A program made the position numbers and the translations under genes. A stretch of DNA of 64,000 bases from Nguyenibacter vanlangensis (GTDB taxonomy: Bacteria; Pseudomonadota; Alphaproteobacteria; Acetobacterales; Acetobacteraceae): contig NZ_CP152276.1 in assembly GCF_038719015.1 (NCBI RefSeq), positions 1 to 64,000 of the forward strand. Direction: 5' to 3'. This document shows, in pieces, positions 16,988 to 26,800 of the stretch; the first letter of the stretch is position 1, and each line of letters opens with the position of its first letter. Below the pieces are notes generated by a model. The model saw only the letters and a program-made list of their open reading frames with translations, was not told the DNA's origin and made no database searches.

Positions 16988-18349
16988 CTATTCTCCCGAG
17001 AGATCGACGGAATGGCCGCCGCCATGGCTATCGCCGGACTTGAGGACCTGGGCGGCGGTCTGGGCGCCGCGCGCCATCGACTGGTTCTGCTTCATGCGGC
17101 GGGCCCAGGCGGGCGGGCCTGACGGGTTCGAGCCGGCATCGGTCGCGCCGCTGCCGCTTGCCTTCTGCTCGCCGCCAACCGTGCCTTGGGTGGATGAGCC
17201 GCCGGTGACCGCGAAACTGGAGCGGGCGCCGGCGGCGAAGCTTTCACGCATCGAGCCGGCGGCACGGCCCGCCGCGCGCCGAATGGGCGCTGCCGCAGAC
17301 GATGCGGCGGCCCGGCCGACACCGCCGAGGCCGGCGGCCACGCCCGAAGCGCCGGACCGGCCTGCCGAGGCCAGGCTGTAGGCCGAGGATGCGCCGCCGG
17401 CCATCGCAGCGCCGCCACGGGCGGCGGCAGCCGTGCCCGAGGCCGCGGCCATCGCTCCCCTCCCGGCCAGGCCGAGCGCACCCGCGCCGGCCATTGCCGT
17501 GCCAGCGACCGCGAGTCCGGTCCCGACCGCAGCGCCGGCGCCGAGCTGGGGCGCGCCGGAGACGAGGCCCGTGGCGATGCCGGGTCCAAAGATGCCAAGG
17601 CCGAGCATGGCCAGCGCCGCGAGCACCACGGAGAGCGCCTGCTCGATCGTCGGCTGGCCGCCGGCATAGGTCTGGGTGAACTGCGAGAAGAGACCCGTGC
17701 CGATGCCGACGATAACGGCCAGCACCATCACCTTCACGCCGGAGGCGACAATGTTGCCGAGCACCTTCTCGGCCAGGAAGGCGGTCTTGTTGAAGAGCGC
17801 GAAGGGAATGAGGATGAAGCCGGCGAGTGTCGTCAGCTTGAACTCGATCAGCGTGACGAAGAGCTGCACCGCCAGGATGAAGAAGGCGATCAGCACGAGC
17901 AGCCACGAGACCATCAGCACCGCGATCTGCACGAAGTTCGCGAAGAAGCTGGTGAAGCCCATCATCTGGCTGGCGGCGTCGAGCAGCGGCTGGCCCGCAT
18001 CGAGGCCGACCTGGGCGAGCTTCCCCGGTCGGAGAAAATCAGCCGTCGAGATCGACGAGCCGCCGGCCTTGAGGCCAAGCCCGGCGAAGCTGTTGAAGAC
18101 GATGGCCGAGAGGTTGTTGAAGTTGGTGATGATGAAGGCGAAGAAGCCGATGTAGAGCGTCTTCTTGACCAGGCGCTGGAGGATGTCCTCGTCGGCGCCC
18201 CAGGCCCAAAAGAGGCCCGCCAGCGTGATGTCGATGACGATCAGCGTCGAGGAGAGATAGGTGACCTCGCCCTTGATCAGGCCGAAGCCGGAATCGATGT
18301 AGGTCGTGAAGGTGTTGAGGAAGGTGTCGATGACGCCGACGTTGTTCAT
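16988..18349 (-). CDS. trbL: TrbL, VirB6-type polytopic channel protein
   Basis: The 453-residue protein starts MNNVGVIDTFLNTFTTYI at 18349 and has several membrane segments in its first 300 residues, followed by an Ala/Gly/Ser-rich low-complexity tail. VirB6/TrbL proteins form part of the inner-membrane channel through which DNA passes. The start overlaps the stop of the TrbK-like gene. The N-terminal extension possible in this frame to 18481 reads through that gene and is rejected. Confidence 0.92.
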   Translation of the reverse strand: MNNVGVIDTFLNTFTTYIDSGFGLIKGEVTYLSSTLIVIDITLAGLFWAWGADEDILQRLVKKTLYIGFFAFIITNFNNLSAIVFNSFAGLGLKAGGSSISTADFLRPGKLAQVGLDAGQPLLDAASQMMGFTSFFANFVQIAVLMVSWLLVLIAFFILAVQLFVTLIEFKLTTLAGFILIPFALFNKTAFLAEKVLGNIVASGVKVMVLAVIVGIGTGLFSQFTQTYAGGQPTIEQALSVVLAALAMLGLGIFGPGIATGLVSGAPQLGAGAAVGTGLAVAGTAMAGAGALGLAGRGAMAAASGTAAAARGGAAMAGGASSAYSLASAGRSGASGVAAGLGGVGRAAASSAAAPIRRAAGRAAGSMRESFAAGARSSFAVTGGSSTQGTVGGEQKASGSGATDAGSNPSGPPAWARRMKQNQSMARGAQTAAQVLKSGDSHGGGHSVDLSGE

Positions 18350-18687
18350 CGCGCGTCTCCTGACGATGGGGTGGCCGGCGCGACGGCGCCCATCGTCGTC
18401 GTGGGGGGCGGTGATGGCGGCAGCGGCCGCGCCGGCCTGCCGAAGAAGCGCCGGCGGTTCTCCTCCCAGACCGCCACGCAACGCGCATCCTCGGCGTCCT
18501 GGGGCCCGAGCGCGCTGCAGCGGCGCAGCTCGGCCGTGAGGTCATCGGAAGCGGGCGGGGCAATGGTTGGAGCGATCTCCGCGGCCGGCGTGGAGGGACG
18601 CCGGTTGATCGCGAAGAGGGTCGCGATGAAGGCTGCGATCAGCACGACGATCGCAGCGGCGCGGAAGATCTCCGACCGGCCCAGCAT
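18346..18687 (-). CDS. TrbK-alt-like putative entry-exclusion protein
   Basis: A 113-residue protein with an N-terminal membrane helix (AAAIVVLIAAFIATLFAI) and a short periplasmic part containing CSALGPQDAEDARCVAVWEENRRRF, whose two Cys may form a disulfide. Position between trbJ and trbL and this sequence pattern match the TrbK-alt family, thought to give entry exclusion against a second copy of the element. Proline-rich C terminus. Function is inferred from position and family only. Confidence 0.8.
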   Translation of the reverse strand: MLGRSEIFRAAAIVVLIAAFIATLFAINRRPSTPAAEIAPTIAPPASDDLTAELRRCSALGPQDAEDARCVAVWEENRRRFFGRPARPLPPSPPPTTTMGAVAPATPSSGDAR

Positions 18688-18696
18688 CGCGGTGCC

Positions 18697-19434
18697 TCAA
18701 TTGCCGGAGAACATGGTGACGTTGCCGGGCTGGTAGCCGCTGCGCGTCGAGAAATTCTTGTAGTTCTGCTGGCCCTGCGCCTCGGCGGCGGCGACGCGCG
18801 CCTGCTCCAGGGCATCGGCGCGGCTCTTCGCGGAAAGCACCGCCACGACGTCGGAGAGCTGCTGCGATTGCAGTGCGAGGAGCTGGTTGCCGGCCTGCGC
18901 GGCCTGCAAGGCGCCGGTCGCACTCTGGCTGGCCGTGACCAGCGAGGTCATGGCGCTGGAATTGGTCGTGATGTTGCCGACCACGCCGGCCTGGATCTTG
19001 AGCGAGTCCTCGAACGCTGCCACCGAGTTCTGCCAACGCGTTTGGGCGTTGGCGACCATGGTGGCGGTGGAACCCGTGCCTGCCGCCGAGCCGTAGCTGG
19101 TCGAATAGGCCGTCTGGATGCGCTGCACGTTGAACGAAATGTTCTGTGCCTGGCTGAGCAGCGACTGCGTCTGGGCGATCGACGACTGAAGCTGGGTCAG
19201 CGTCGACATCGGCAGGTTGGCGAGATTGCGGGCCTGATTGATCAGGCTCGTCGCCTGATTGTTCAGCATGGTGATCTGGTTGGTGATCTGCTGCAGCTCG
19301 CGGGCCGCGGTCAGCACGTTCTGGCTGAAATTGGTCGGGTCGTAGACGATCCACTGCGCCGACGCCGGCGGCGCGGCGATGCCCAACGACAATGCGACGG
19401 CGCTTGCCGCCGCCAGAAGGTGCCGCTTGATCAT
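18697..19434 (-). CDS. trbJ: TrbJ, VirB5-type pilus-associated protein
   Basis: The product has a cleavable signal peptide (MIKRHLLAAASAVALSLGIA, cleaved after ASA) and a largely helical, Gln-rich mature part (LQQITNQITMLNNQATSLINQA and similar), as in TrbJ/VirB5 minor pilus components. The ATG at 19434 overlaps the trbE stop by ATGA. Upstream in-frame starts are within trbE and not used. Confidence 0.92.
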   Translation of the reverse strand: MIKRHLLAAASAVALSLGIAAPPASAQWIVYDPTNFSQNVLTAARELQQITNQITMLNNQATSLINQARNLANLPMSTLTQLQSSIAQTQSLLSQAQNISFNVQRIQTAYSTSYGSAAGTGSTATMVANAQTRWQNSVAAFEDSLKIQAGVVGNITTNSSAMTSLVTASQSATGALQAAQAGNQLLALQSQQLSDVVAVLSAKSRADALEQARVAAAEAQGQQNYKNFSTRSGYQPGNVTMFSGN

Positions 19435-21869
19435 GATGACGTCTCCAGGTTGGTCAGCTCGGGGATGAGATCGGCCGCCCAAAGAAGCTCGCGATCGGCG
19501 AGCCAGGTGGGCGTGAAGGCCTCACGGCCGCTCTCGGCGATGACGCGCTCGATTGCGGCGTGGTCCTGCTTGGAGGATGCGGCGCAGAAGGCGAGCGCGA
19601 CGGGTCCAAGCCCGAGTTCGAACAGGCGATTGCCGCGGCGGGATTGGCAGTAGTAGTCGCGCTTTGGCGTCGCCCGCGCGAGGATCTCGATCTGGCGGTC
19701 GTTAAGACCAAAGCGCCGATAGATCGCCGTGATCTGCGGCTCGATCGCCCGCTCGTTCGGCAGGAAGATGCGGGTCGGGCAGCTCTCGACGATGGCAGGT
19801 GCGATGTTGCTGCCGTCGATGTCGGAGAGCGACTGGGTGGCGAAGACGACGGAAGCGTTCTTCTTGCGCAGCGTCTTCAGCCATTCCCGAAGCTGCTGCG
19901 CGAAAGCCGGATCGTCGAGGACGAGCCAGCCCTCATCGATGATGAGCAGCGTCGGCCGACCATCGAGGCGGCCCTCGATGCGATGGAACAGGTAGGTCAG
20001 GACTGCGGGCGCCGCGCCGGCGCCGATCAACCCCTCGGTCTCGAATGCCTGGACTGACGCCGAGCCAAGCTGCTCGCTCTCGGCGTCGAGCAACCGACCG
20101 GACGGCCCTCCAACGCAATAGGGCTGGAGCGCCTGCTTCAGCGCCGTCGATTGCAGCAGCACCGCCAAGCCGGTGATGGTCCGCTCGCCCACCGGGGAAG
20201 AAGCCAGCGACGTCAGCGCCGACCAGACATGCTCCTTTGCGGTCGGGTCTATCGTGACGCCTTCCTTGGCGAGGATCGCCGTCACCCATTCCGCTGCCCA
20301 GGCCCGCTCGGCCTGATCGTCAATCCGCGCCAGCGGTTGAAGCGAGACCGAATGCTCCGATCCCGCCGACAGACTGCCGCCGAGATCGTGCCAATCGCCG
20401 CCCATGGCGAGCGCGGCGGTGCGGATCGAGCCGCCGAAATCGAAGGCGAAGATCTGGTTGTTGCGATAACGGCGGAACTGCATCGCCATCAGCGACAGCA
20501 GCACGGACTTGCCGGCGCCGGTCGGCCCGACGATCAGGGTGTGACCGACGTCGCCGACATGCAGGCTGAGGCGGAACGGCGTCGAGCCTTCGGTCTTGCC
20601 GAAGAGCAGCGGCGGCGCCTGGAAATGCTCGTCGCGGGCTGGACCGGCCCAGACAGCCGAGAGCGGGATCATGTGCGCCAGGTTAAGCGTCGAGACCGGC
20701 GGCTGGCGGACGTTGGCGTAGGCGTGGCCGGGGATGGACCCGAGCCAGGCCTCCAGCGCATTCACGCCTTCCGGCATGCAAGTGAAGTCGCGGCCCTGGA
20801 TTACCTTCTCGACGAGGCGGAGCTTCTCGGCGGCGAGGCCGGGGTCCTCGTCCCAGACGGTGACCGTGGCGGTGACATAGGCCTGGCCGACATCGTCGGA
20901 GCCGAGTTCCTGCAGCGCCAGGTCCGCGTCGGCCGCCTTATTGGCCGCGTCGCTGTCGACCAATGTCGAGGCCTCGTTGGTCATCACCTCCTTGACGATC
21001 GCGGCGATGGACTTGCGCTTGGCGAACCACTGCCGACGGATCTTGGTCAGCAGCTTCACCGCCTCGGTCTTGTCGAGGAGGATCGCGCGGGTGGACCAGC
21101 GGTAGGGGAAAGCCAGCCGGTTCAATTCGTCGAGGATGCCCGGATGGGTCGCGGTCGGGAATCCGACTACGGTGAGGGTGCGCAGGTGATGCGATCCGAG
21201 ACGCGGCTCGAGGCCACCGGCGAGCGGTTCGTCGGCGAGCAACGCGTCGAGGTGCATCGGCGTCTCGGGGACGCGGACGCGCTGCTGGCGGGTCGAGATG
21301 GTCGAGTGCAGATAGGTGAGTGTGTCGCCGTCATCTAGCCAGGCGACCTCGGGCATAAAGCCTTCGACCAGTTGCAGGACGCGGTTAGTCCGATCGATGA
21401 AGCCGCGTAGCAACTCCCACGGATCAACGCCGCTCTGCGAACGGCCTTCGTAGAGAAAGCCCTCGATGCGGGACGCGTCCTCGGCTGGTGGCAGCCAAAC
21501 GAAGGTCAGGAAATAGCGGCTCTCGAAGTGCGCGCCCGCCTCTTCGAAGGCGTCCTGCCGTTCGAGATCGACCAACGCCGATGCCGGATCGGGGAAGGTC
21601 GAGTGCGGATAGGTTTGGGCGGCAATCCGCTGCGCCTCGACGAAGATCGCCCAGCCGGAACCGAGGCGGCGCAGCGCATTGTTCAGCCGCGCGGTGACGC
21701 CGACAAGTTCGGCCGGCGTCGCGCTGTCAAGATCCGGCCCGCGGAAACGGGCCGTACGCTGGAACGAGCCGTCCTTGTTGAGGACCACACCCTCCTCAAC
21801 GAGCGCGGCCCAGGGCAGGAAGTCGGCGAGACCGGCGGGGCGATGGCGATATTCGGCGAGGTTGAGCAT
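19431..21869 (-). CDS. trbE: TrbE, VirB4-type conjugation ATPase
   Basis: An 812-residue VirB4 ATPase that powers pilus biogenesis and substrate transfer. The N-terminal CagE/TrbE domain is followed by an ATPase domain with Walker A GPTGAGKSVL near residue 450 and Walker B LLIIDEGWLVLD near residue 645. Full length. It follows trbD after seven bases and is coupled to trbJ. Confidence 0.95.
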   Translation of the reverse strand: MLNLAEYRHRPAGLADFLPWAALVEEGVVLNKDGSFQRTARFRGPDLDSATPAELVGVTARLNNALRRLGSGWAIFVEAQRIAAQTYPHSTFPDPASALVDLERQDAFEEAGAHFESRYFLTFVWLPPAEDASRIEGFLYEGRSQSGVDPWELLRGFIDRTNRVLQLVEGFMPEVAWLDDGDTLTYLHSTISTRQQRVRVPETPMHLDALLADEPLAGGLEPRLGSHHLRTLTVVGFPTATHPGILDELNRLAFPYRWSTRAILLDKTEAVKLLTKIRRQWFAKRKSIAAIVKEVMTNEASTLVDSDAANKAADADLALQELGSDDVGQAYVTATVTVWDEDPGLAAEKLRLVEKVIQGRDFTCMPEGVNALEAWLGSIPGHAYANVRQPPVSTLNLAHMIPLSAVWAGPARDEHFQAPPLLFGKTEGSTPFRLSLHVGDVGHTLIVGPTGAGKSVLLSLMAMQFRRYRNNQIFAFDFGGSIRTAALAMGGDWHDLGGSLSAGSEHSVSLQPLARIDDQAERAWAAEWVTAILAKEGVTIDPTAKEHVWSALTSLASSPVGERTITGLAVLLQSTALKQALQPYCVGGPSGRLLDAESEQLGSASVQAFETEGLIGAGAAPAVLTYLFHRIEGRLDGRPTLLIIDEGWLVLDDPAFAQQLREWLKTLRKKNASVVFATQSLSDIDGSNIAPAIVESCPTRIFLPNERAIEPQITAIYRRFGLNDRQIEILARATPKRDYYCQSRRGNRLFELGLGPVALAFCAASSKQDHAAIERVIAESGREAFTPTWLADRELLWAADLIPELTNLETSS

Positions 21870-21876
21870 GGCCGCC

Positions 21877-22152
21877 TCAGACCCCCAGATGTGCGGGATA
21901 ACGAAGGTGGCGGCGCACCACGTCTACAAACTGCGGGTCGCGCTTCGCCGCCCAGACGGCGGCGGCATGCCCGACGGCCCAAATGAGCGCACCGGGGATC
22001 CAGAGTCGGAGGCCGAGCGCGATCGCCGCCGCCAGCGTGCCGTTGGCGATCGCGACAGTCCGTGGCGCCCCGCCCATCAGGATCGGGTCGGTAAGTGCGC
22101 GATGGACCGGCGCGAAGAAGCCGGGCACTTCGGGATCGACGATCGCGGCCAT
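21877..22152 (-). CDS. trbD: TrbD, VirB3-type membrane protein
   Basis: A 91-residue protein beginning MAAIVDPEVPGFFAPVHRAL, with two adjacent hydrophobic segments (TVAIANGTLAAAIALGLRLW and GALIWAVGHAAAVWA). This is the VirB3/TrbD pattern: PGFxxPVHRALT followed by two membrane helices; such proteins work with VirB4 in pilus assembly. Its start codon overlaps the trbC stop by one base. Confidence 0.92.
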   Translation of the reverse strand: MAAIVDPEVPGFFAPVHRALTDPILMGGAPRTVAIANGTLAAAIALGLRLWIPGALIWAVGHAAAVWAAKRDPQFVDVVRRHLRYPAHLGV

Positions 22153-22493
22153 CAGACCAGCGCCCCGCCGCTGAACGAGAAGAACGAGAGGAAGAAGCTT
22201 GACGCCGCGAAGGCGATCGAGAGACCGAAGACGATCTGGATCAGCCGGCGGAAGCCGCCCGAGGTATCGCCGAAGGCGAGCGTCAGGCCGGTCACGGTGA
22301 TGATGATCACCGAGATGATCTTGGCGACCGGGCCTTGCACCGACTCCAGGATCGAGTTGAGCGGCGTCTCCCACGGCATGGAGGAGCCGGAGGCATAGGC
22401 CGCCGGAGCGAAAGTCAGCGAGAGCGCAGCGAAGGTGATGACGTCGAGAGCGCGCCGATGCATCCTGCGGCCGGTGGCGAGAACACTGATCAT
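22152..22493 (-). CDS. trbC: TrbC, prepilin (VirB2-type)
   Basis: A 113-residue pilin precursor: long signal sequence ending near APAAYASGSS, then two hydrophobic segments (VAKIISVIIITVTGLTLAFG and the C-terminal LSIAFAASSFFLSFF). In RP4 the TrbC pilin is cyclised by the TraF peptidase; a TraF-type gene is present at 41923, consistent with the same route here. The ATG at 22493 overlaps trbB by four bases; an internal ATG at 22463 is an alternative start. Confidence 0.9.
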   Translation of the reverse strand: MISVLATGRRMHRRALDVITFAALSLTFAPAAYASGSSMPWETPLNSILESVQGPVAKIISVIIITVTGLTLAFGDTSGGFRRLIQIVFGLSIAFAASSFFLSFFSFSGGALV

Positions 22494-23494
22494 GAGGGGT
22501 CTCCGAGATCGCCGCCCGCCTCGGCGGGTTGGACGCGGTAATCGCCGGTGGCGGGATCGAGACCGGCGATGAGGGCGAGTTCGGAGAGGCGGCGTTCGCT
22601 GCCGCGACCGCGCAGCACCGCGACGAGATCGATGGTCTCGGCGATGAGCGCCTTGGGGACGGTGACGACAGCTTCCTGGATGAGCTGTTCGAGGCGCCGG
22701 ATAGCGCCGAGCGCGGTGCCGGCGTGGATCGTTCCGATCCCGCCGGGGTGGCCGGTTCCCCAAGCTTTGAGCAAATCCAACGCTTCCGCGCCGCGCACCT
22801 CACCGATGGGGATGCGGTCTGGTCGTAAGCGCAGCGAGGAGCGAACGAGGTCGGACAGCGAAGCGACCCCGTCCTTGGTCCGCATCGCCACGAGGTTCGG
22901 CGCTCGGCACTGCAACTCGCGCGTATCCTCGATCAGCACCACGCGGTCGCTCGTGCCGGCGATCTCGGCCAGCAGCGCGTTGGTGAGCGTCGTCTTGCCG
23001 GTGCCGGTGCCGCCGGCGACGAGGATGTTCTTGCGCGTCGCGACGGCGGCCCGCAGGGCGGCCGTCTGGCCAGCGGTCATAGTGCCGGCGGCGACGTAAT
23101 CGTCGAGGGTGAAAACTGCGACGGCGGGCTTGCGGATCGCGAAGGCCGGCGCTGTGACGACGGGCGGCAACAGCCCCTCGAACCGCTCTCCCGTCTCGGG
23201 CAGCTCGGCCGAGACGCGCGGCCTGTCCGCGTGGACCTCGGCGCCGACATGGTGCGCGACCAGGCGCACGATCCGCTCGCCATCGGCGGGCGACAGCGTG
23301 CGACCGCTATCTTCGAGGCCACCCGACAGCCGGTCGATCCAGAGCCGGCCGTCGGGATTGAGCATCACCTCGACGATCGACGGGTCTTCGAGGAAGGCGG
23401 CGATCGCCGGGCCGAGCGCGGTGCGCAGCATGCGCGCGCCGCGTGAGAAGGCCTCGGAATGGAGCGGAGCTGCCGCCACGATCGTCCCCGTCAT
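22490..23494 (-). CDS. trbB: TrbB, VirB11-type secretion ATPase
   Basis: A 334-residue hexameric-type ATPase with Walker [10 protein letters not shown] near residue 165, Asp box LIEDTREL, Walker B-like [10 protein letters not shown] and His box [12 protein letters not shown]. VirB11 proteins switch the channel between pilus assembly and DNA transfer. It is the first gene of the trb run. A 10-bp-arm inverted repeat sits immediately before its start codon, and a foreign antisense gene separates it from its usual upstream neighbour copG. Confidence 0.94.
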   Translation of the reverse strand: MTGTIVAAAPLHSEAFSRGARMLRTALGPAIAAFLEDPSIVEVMLNPDGRLWIDRLSGGLEDSGRTLSPADGERIVRLVAHHVGAEVHADRPRVSAELPETGERFEGLLPPVVTAPAFAIRKPAVAVFTLDDYVAAGTMTAGQTAALRAAVATRKNILVAGGTGTGKTTLTNALLAEIAGTSDRVVLIEDTRELQCRAPNLVAMRTKDGVASLSDLVRSSLRLRPDRIPIGEVRGAEALDLLKAWGTGHPGGIGTIHAGTALGAIRRLEQLIQEAVVTVPKALIAETIDLVAVLRGRGSERRLSELALIAGLDPATGDYRVQPAEAGGDLGDPS

Positions 23495-23496
23495 TG

Positions 23497-23519
23497 GCCA
23501 ATCGCGACGCGCGATTGGC
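23497..23519. promoter_or_regulatory. Inverted repeat covering the trbB translation-initiation region
   Basis: GCCAATCGCG (23497-23506), three bases, then CGCGATTGGC (23510-23519). The repeat begins two bases upstream of the trbB start codon on the minus strand, where a Shine-Dalgarno sequence is expected. It could be an operator for a transfer repressor or an RNA hairpin that hides the ribosome site. Confidence 0.6.
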
Positions 23520-23874
23520 GACGGGGATGATTAGAAAAGGCAGGAAATAGGGCAGTTCAACAAGTATTCAGGCGGCGTAGGAGGCCAGCGTAGCGCAGGG
23601 AAAAAAGACTTGCTGGGTGCGAAGTGATTCTCCATCGATGCCGGCATTGGTTCTAAGTTGCTCAAGCCGTCAGCTTTCAATGTATCAGTGCCCCTGGGAG
23701 GGTCCGGTTGTTGGAGCCGGTCCGACCTTCGCCGCGGCTCGGTTTCCACAATCCGTAGCCAGAGATCGACTGCTAGGATTGCTGCATGCAGGGGCGCTGC
23801 GACCGATCGCGGGATTGAGGCTCCCGCCGGATGTCAACCTGTGCTATTCGACGTGCGGGAGGTGTCCAGAATAA
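23520..23874. other. Intergenic region between trbB and the trlF-like gene
   Basis: About 355 bp with no credible gene on either strand. It must hold the divergent promoters of trbB (minus) and the TrlF-like gene (plus), since the latter breaks the normal copG-trbB continuity. Base composition is less GC-rich near 23525-23640. A GGGAGG ribosome site at about 23859 serves the plus-strand gene. I see no further repeat or tRNA-like structure. Confidence 0.5.
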
Positions 23875-26800
23875 ATGAAAGAATACAAGGACGTTGGGCC
23901 GCGCGGTTCCGAGTGGCGCAAATGGGATCTTCAGGTCCACACCCCCGCGTCGCACCTCAACAACCAGTTCGGCAGCGACTGGGACGTCTACGTCCAGAAC
24001 CTTTTCCGGATGGCGCTCACTAAGGGCATCGCCGTCATTGGCCTCACCGACTATTTCACCATAGACGGTTACAAGAAGGTCAAGGAGGACTACCTCGCCA
24101 ACCCTGCCAAGCTGAAGGCACTGTTCAGCGCGGAGGAGATCGAACAGATCGCGGGGATGCGCGTCCTCCCCAATATCGAGTTCCGCCTGAGAACGCTCGT
24201 CGGGCCGAATCGCATCAATTGCCACGTCATCCTGTCGGACGAGGTGGCGATCCGCGACATCAAGGAGAATTTCCTACACGACCTGACCTTCACCAATCAG
24301 GCCAAGCCGCAGGCGACCGCCGAGACGCACAAGCTGAAGGTCGAAAATCTGCGGCAGTTCGGCGAGCGGCTCATCAAGGAGCATCCACCGTTTGGTGAAC
24401 AGGGGGACGCGCTGTTCGTCGGCATGACCAACGCCGTGGTGGACGACAACCATATCCTTCAGGCGCTTCAGGACAGCAGGTTCAAGGATAAATTCCTGTT
24501 TTGCGTCGTGGCGGACGAAGATCTACCCAAGCTCAAGTGGGACTCACAGGACCATCATACTCGCAAGCTGCTGATCCAGCGTTCCGATGCGCTGTTCGCG
24601 GGCAACCCCGCCACGCGCAACTGGGCGCTGGCCCGCGAGCCGCAATACACCGACGGCGAAGAGCATTTCCTCAGGGAGTTCAAGACGCTCAAGCCCTGCG
24701 TCCACGGCTCTGATTGCCACGGCTATCCCGAAATCGGGCACCCCTGCGCGAAGAGGGGCAAAAAGGGCCACGATTGCGCAGCGGTGCCGGCGGAGTGCGA
24801 GCTTCGCTATTGCTGGATCAAGGCCGACACCACGTTCGAAGGCTTGCGCCAGATCCTCCACGAGCCCGCGGACCGCGTCTACATCGGTGCCTCGCCGCCG
24901 GTGTACTATGACGAGGCGCGCGTCATCTCCCGCGTCACTTTGAGCGACGGCAAGGGATGGTTCTCCGACGTGTCCATTCCACTCAATGCGGGGATGGTTT
25001 CGATCATCGGCCAGAAGGGATCGGGGAAATCGGCGCTTGCCGACTTGATCGCGTTCGCTGCTGGAAGCTGGGATCCTGCCGAAAAGGACTGCTTCCTCAA
25101 ACGTTCCAGCGGCCACCTCGACGGCATGAAAGTCACTCTTCATTGGGCTGACGGTCATACATCGGAAGGCATAGTCGGTCGGGATCGCCGTCCCACGAAT
25201 GAGGTCCACTACCTCTCACAGAACTATGTCGAGCGCATCTGCGCTAAGGACGGCATCACCAAGGAGCTGGTCCGCGAAATCGAGAAGGTCGTCTTCCACT
25301 ACCTCGACCCGACCGACACGCTGAACGCGTCCGACTTCGAGGAACTGCGGCTCATCAAGACCGAGGGTGTCCGCGAAGAGGGCAACCGTCTGCGGGACGA
25401 GATGTATGCGGTCATTCGCGACGAATGCGCGTTGCGGGACCTGATTGCCAAGACCCCAGAGAAGCAGGCACGCGTCAAAACCTTAACCGAGGAGCGGGAG
25501 GGTCTACTGAAGCAATTGCCCGCGCCTGCCTCGGAGGCCGAAGCCAAGGTTCAGGAGGAATTGCAGCAGAAGCGGCAGGAGCTGACTAAGGCCCAGCAAG
25601 GCGTAGCTGCGCACAAGCAGAACCTTCAGCGTATCGCAGACATCCGGACCCGCACCGGCGCGTTCCGAGTGCAGATGGAGCGGTTCTTCGAACAGTTACA
25701 GCCGACGCTCCGTGAGGTCGGTGTGCCCGAAGGCGAATGGAAGAAGTTCCGGCCAGATTTCCCCGCCGAGATCGAGCCGCCGCTAGCCGCGCGAGAGAAG
25801 GCCGTCAACGAAGCCATCGCTGTGGTCGAGGGCGGCGAACCTCCAGCTGCTGGCACGATCCGCAAGCTTCTGGCAGAGATAGACGAGCTGATGAAACGGG
25901 AGACCGCGGACAAGGCGCGCCAGGAGCGAACGAAGCAGATTCAGAACCGCGTCGCCGTTATCAACACCGAGGTCGAACGGCTCAATGCCGAGATCAAGAA
26001 CGTCGAAGAAAACGGCTCGGCGCAGATCGCGACTTTCGGGACCAAGCGTCTCGACGCCTATGTGGCGTACTTCGCAAACCTTAAGCTGGAACAGCAAGCG
26101 CTTCAGGGGCTTTACGATCCGATCAGGGAGCGTCTGACCAAACAGGCCCTTCTAAAGGGCAGGGAACTTGAGTTCGCCATCCGCTGGGCGGCTGACGTTT
26201 CCACATGGATCGAGCGCGGCGCGGCTCTGTTCGACCAACGGCGCGCCGTGCCTTACGGCAGCGTCGAGCAATTAGGCAAGGCGGCGAACCGCATCCTTCT
26301 CCCGGCATGGGCGAGCGGCGATCCGGAGCGGATCCGGACTGCCTTTGAAATCTTCATGGGTGAATTCAGGAAGAAGGAGCTGCCGTGGAAGAGCTACGTC
26401 CGGAACGGCGTCACGCTTCAGGATGTGCTGAACTGGCTTTATGAGGTCAGCCATATTCGCCTCGAATACGGCCTCAAGTTTAACGGCGCCGAACTAGAAA
26501 GCCTGTCCCCCGGCACCAAGGGCATCGTGCTCCTGATCCTCTATCTCGGCATGGATATCGAGGACAGCAGGCCGCTGGTTGTCGACCAGCCCGACGAGAA
26601 CCTCGACAACGAGTCAATCTATAACCTTCTGACTCCATACTTTCGGCTGGCAAAGGTGAGGCGACAGATCATCGTCATCACACACAACCCGAATCTCGTC
26701 GTGAACTCTGATTCTGAGCAGGTGATCGTCGCCACCGGCGAGAAGCAGGAGAACGGCCTTCCCATCATCAGCTACAATTCCGGTTCTCTTGAAGAGAACC

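Noticed and set aside
20151..21338. Plus-strand open frame of 395 codons opposite trbE
   Set aside because: Shadow of the VirB4-type ATPase gene in high-GC sequence.
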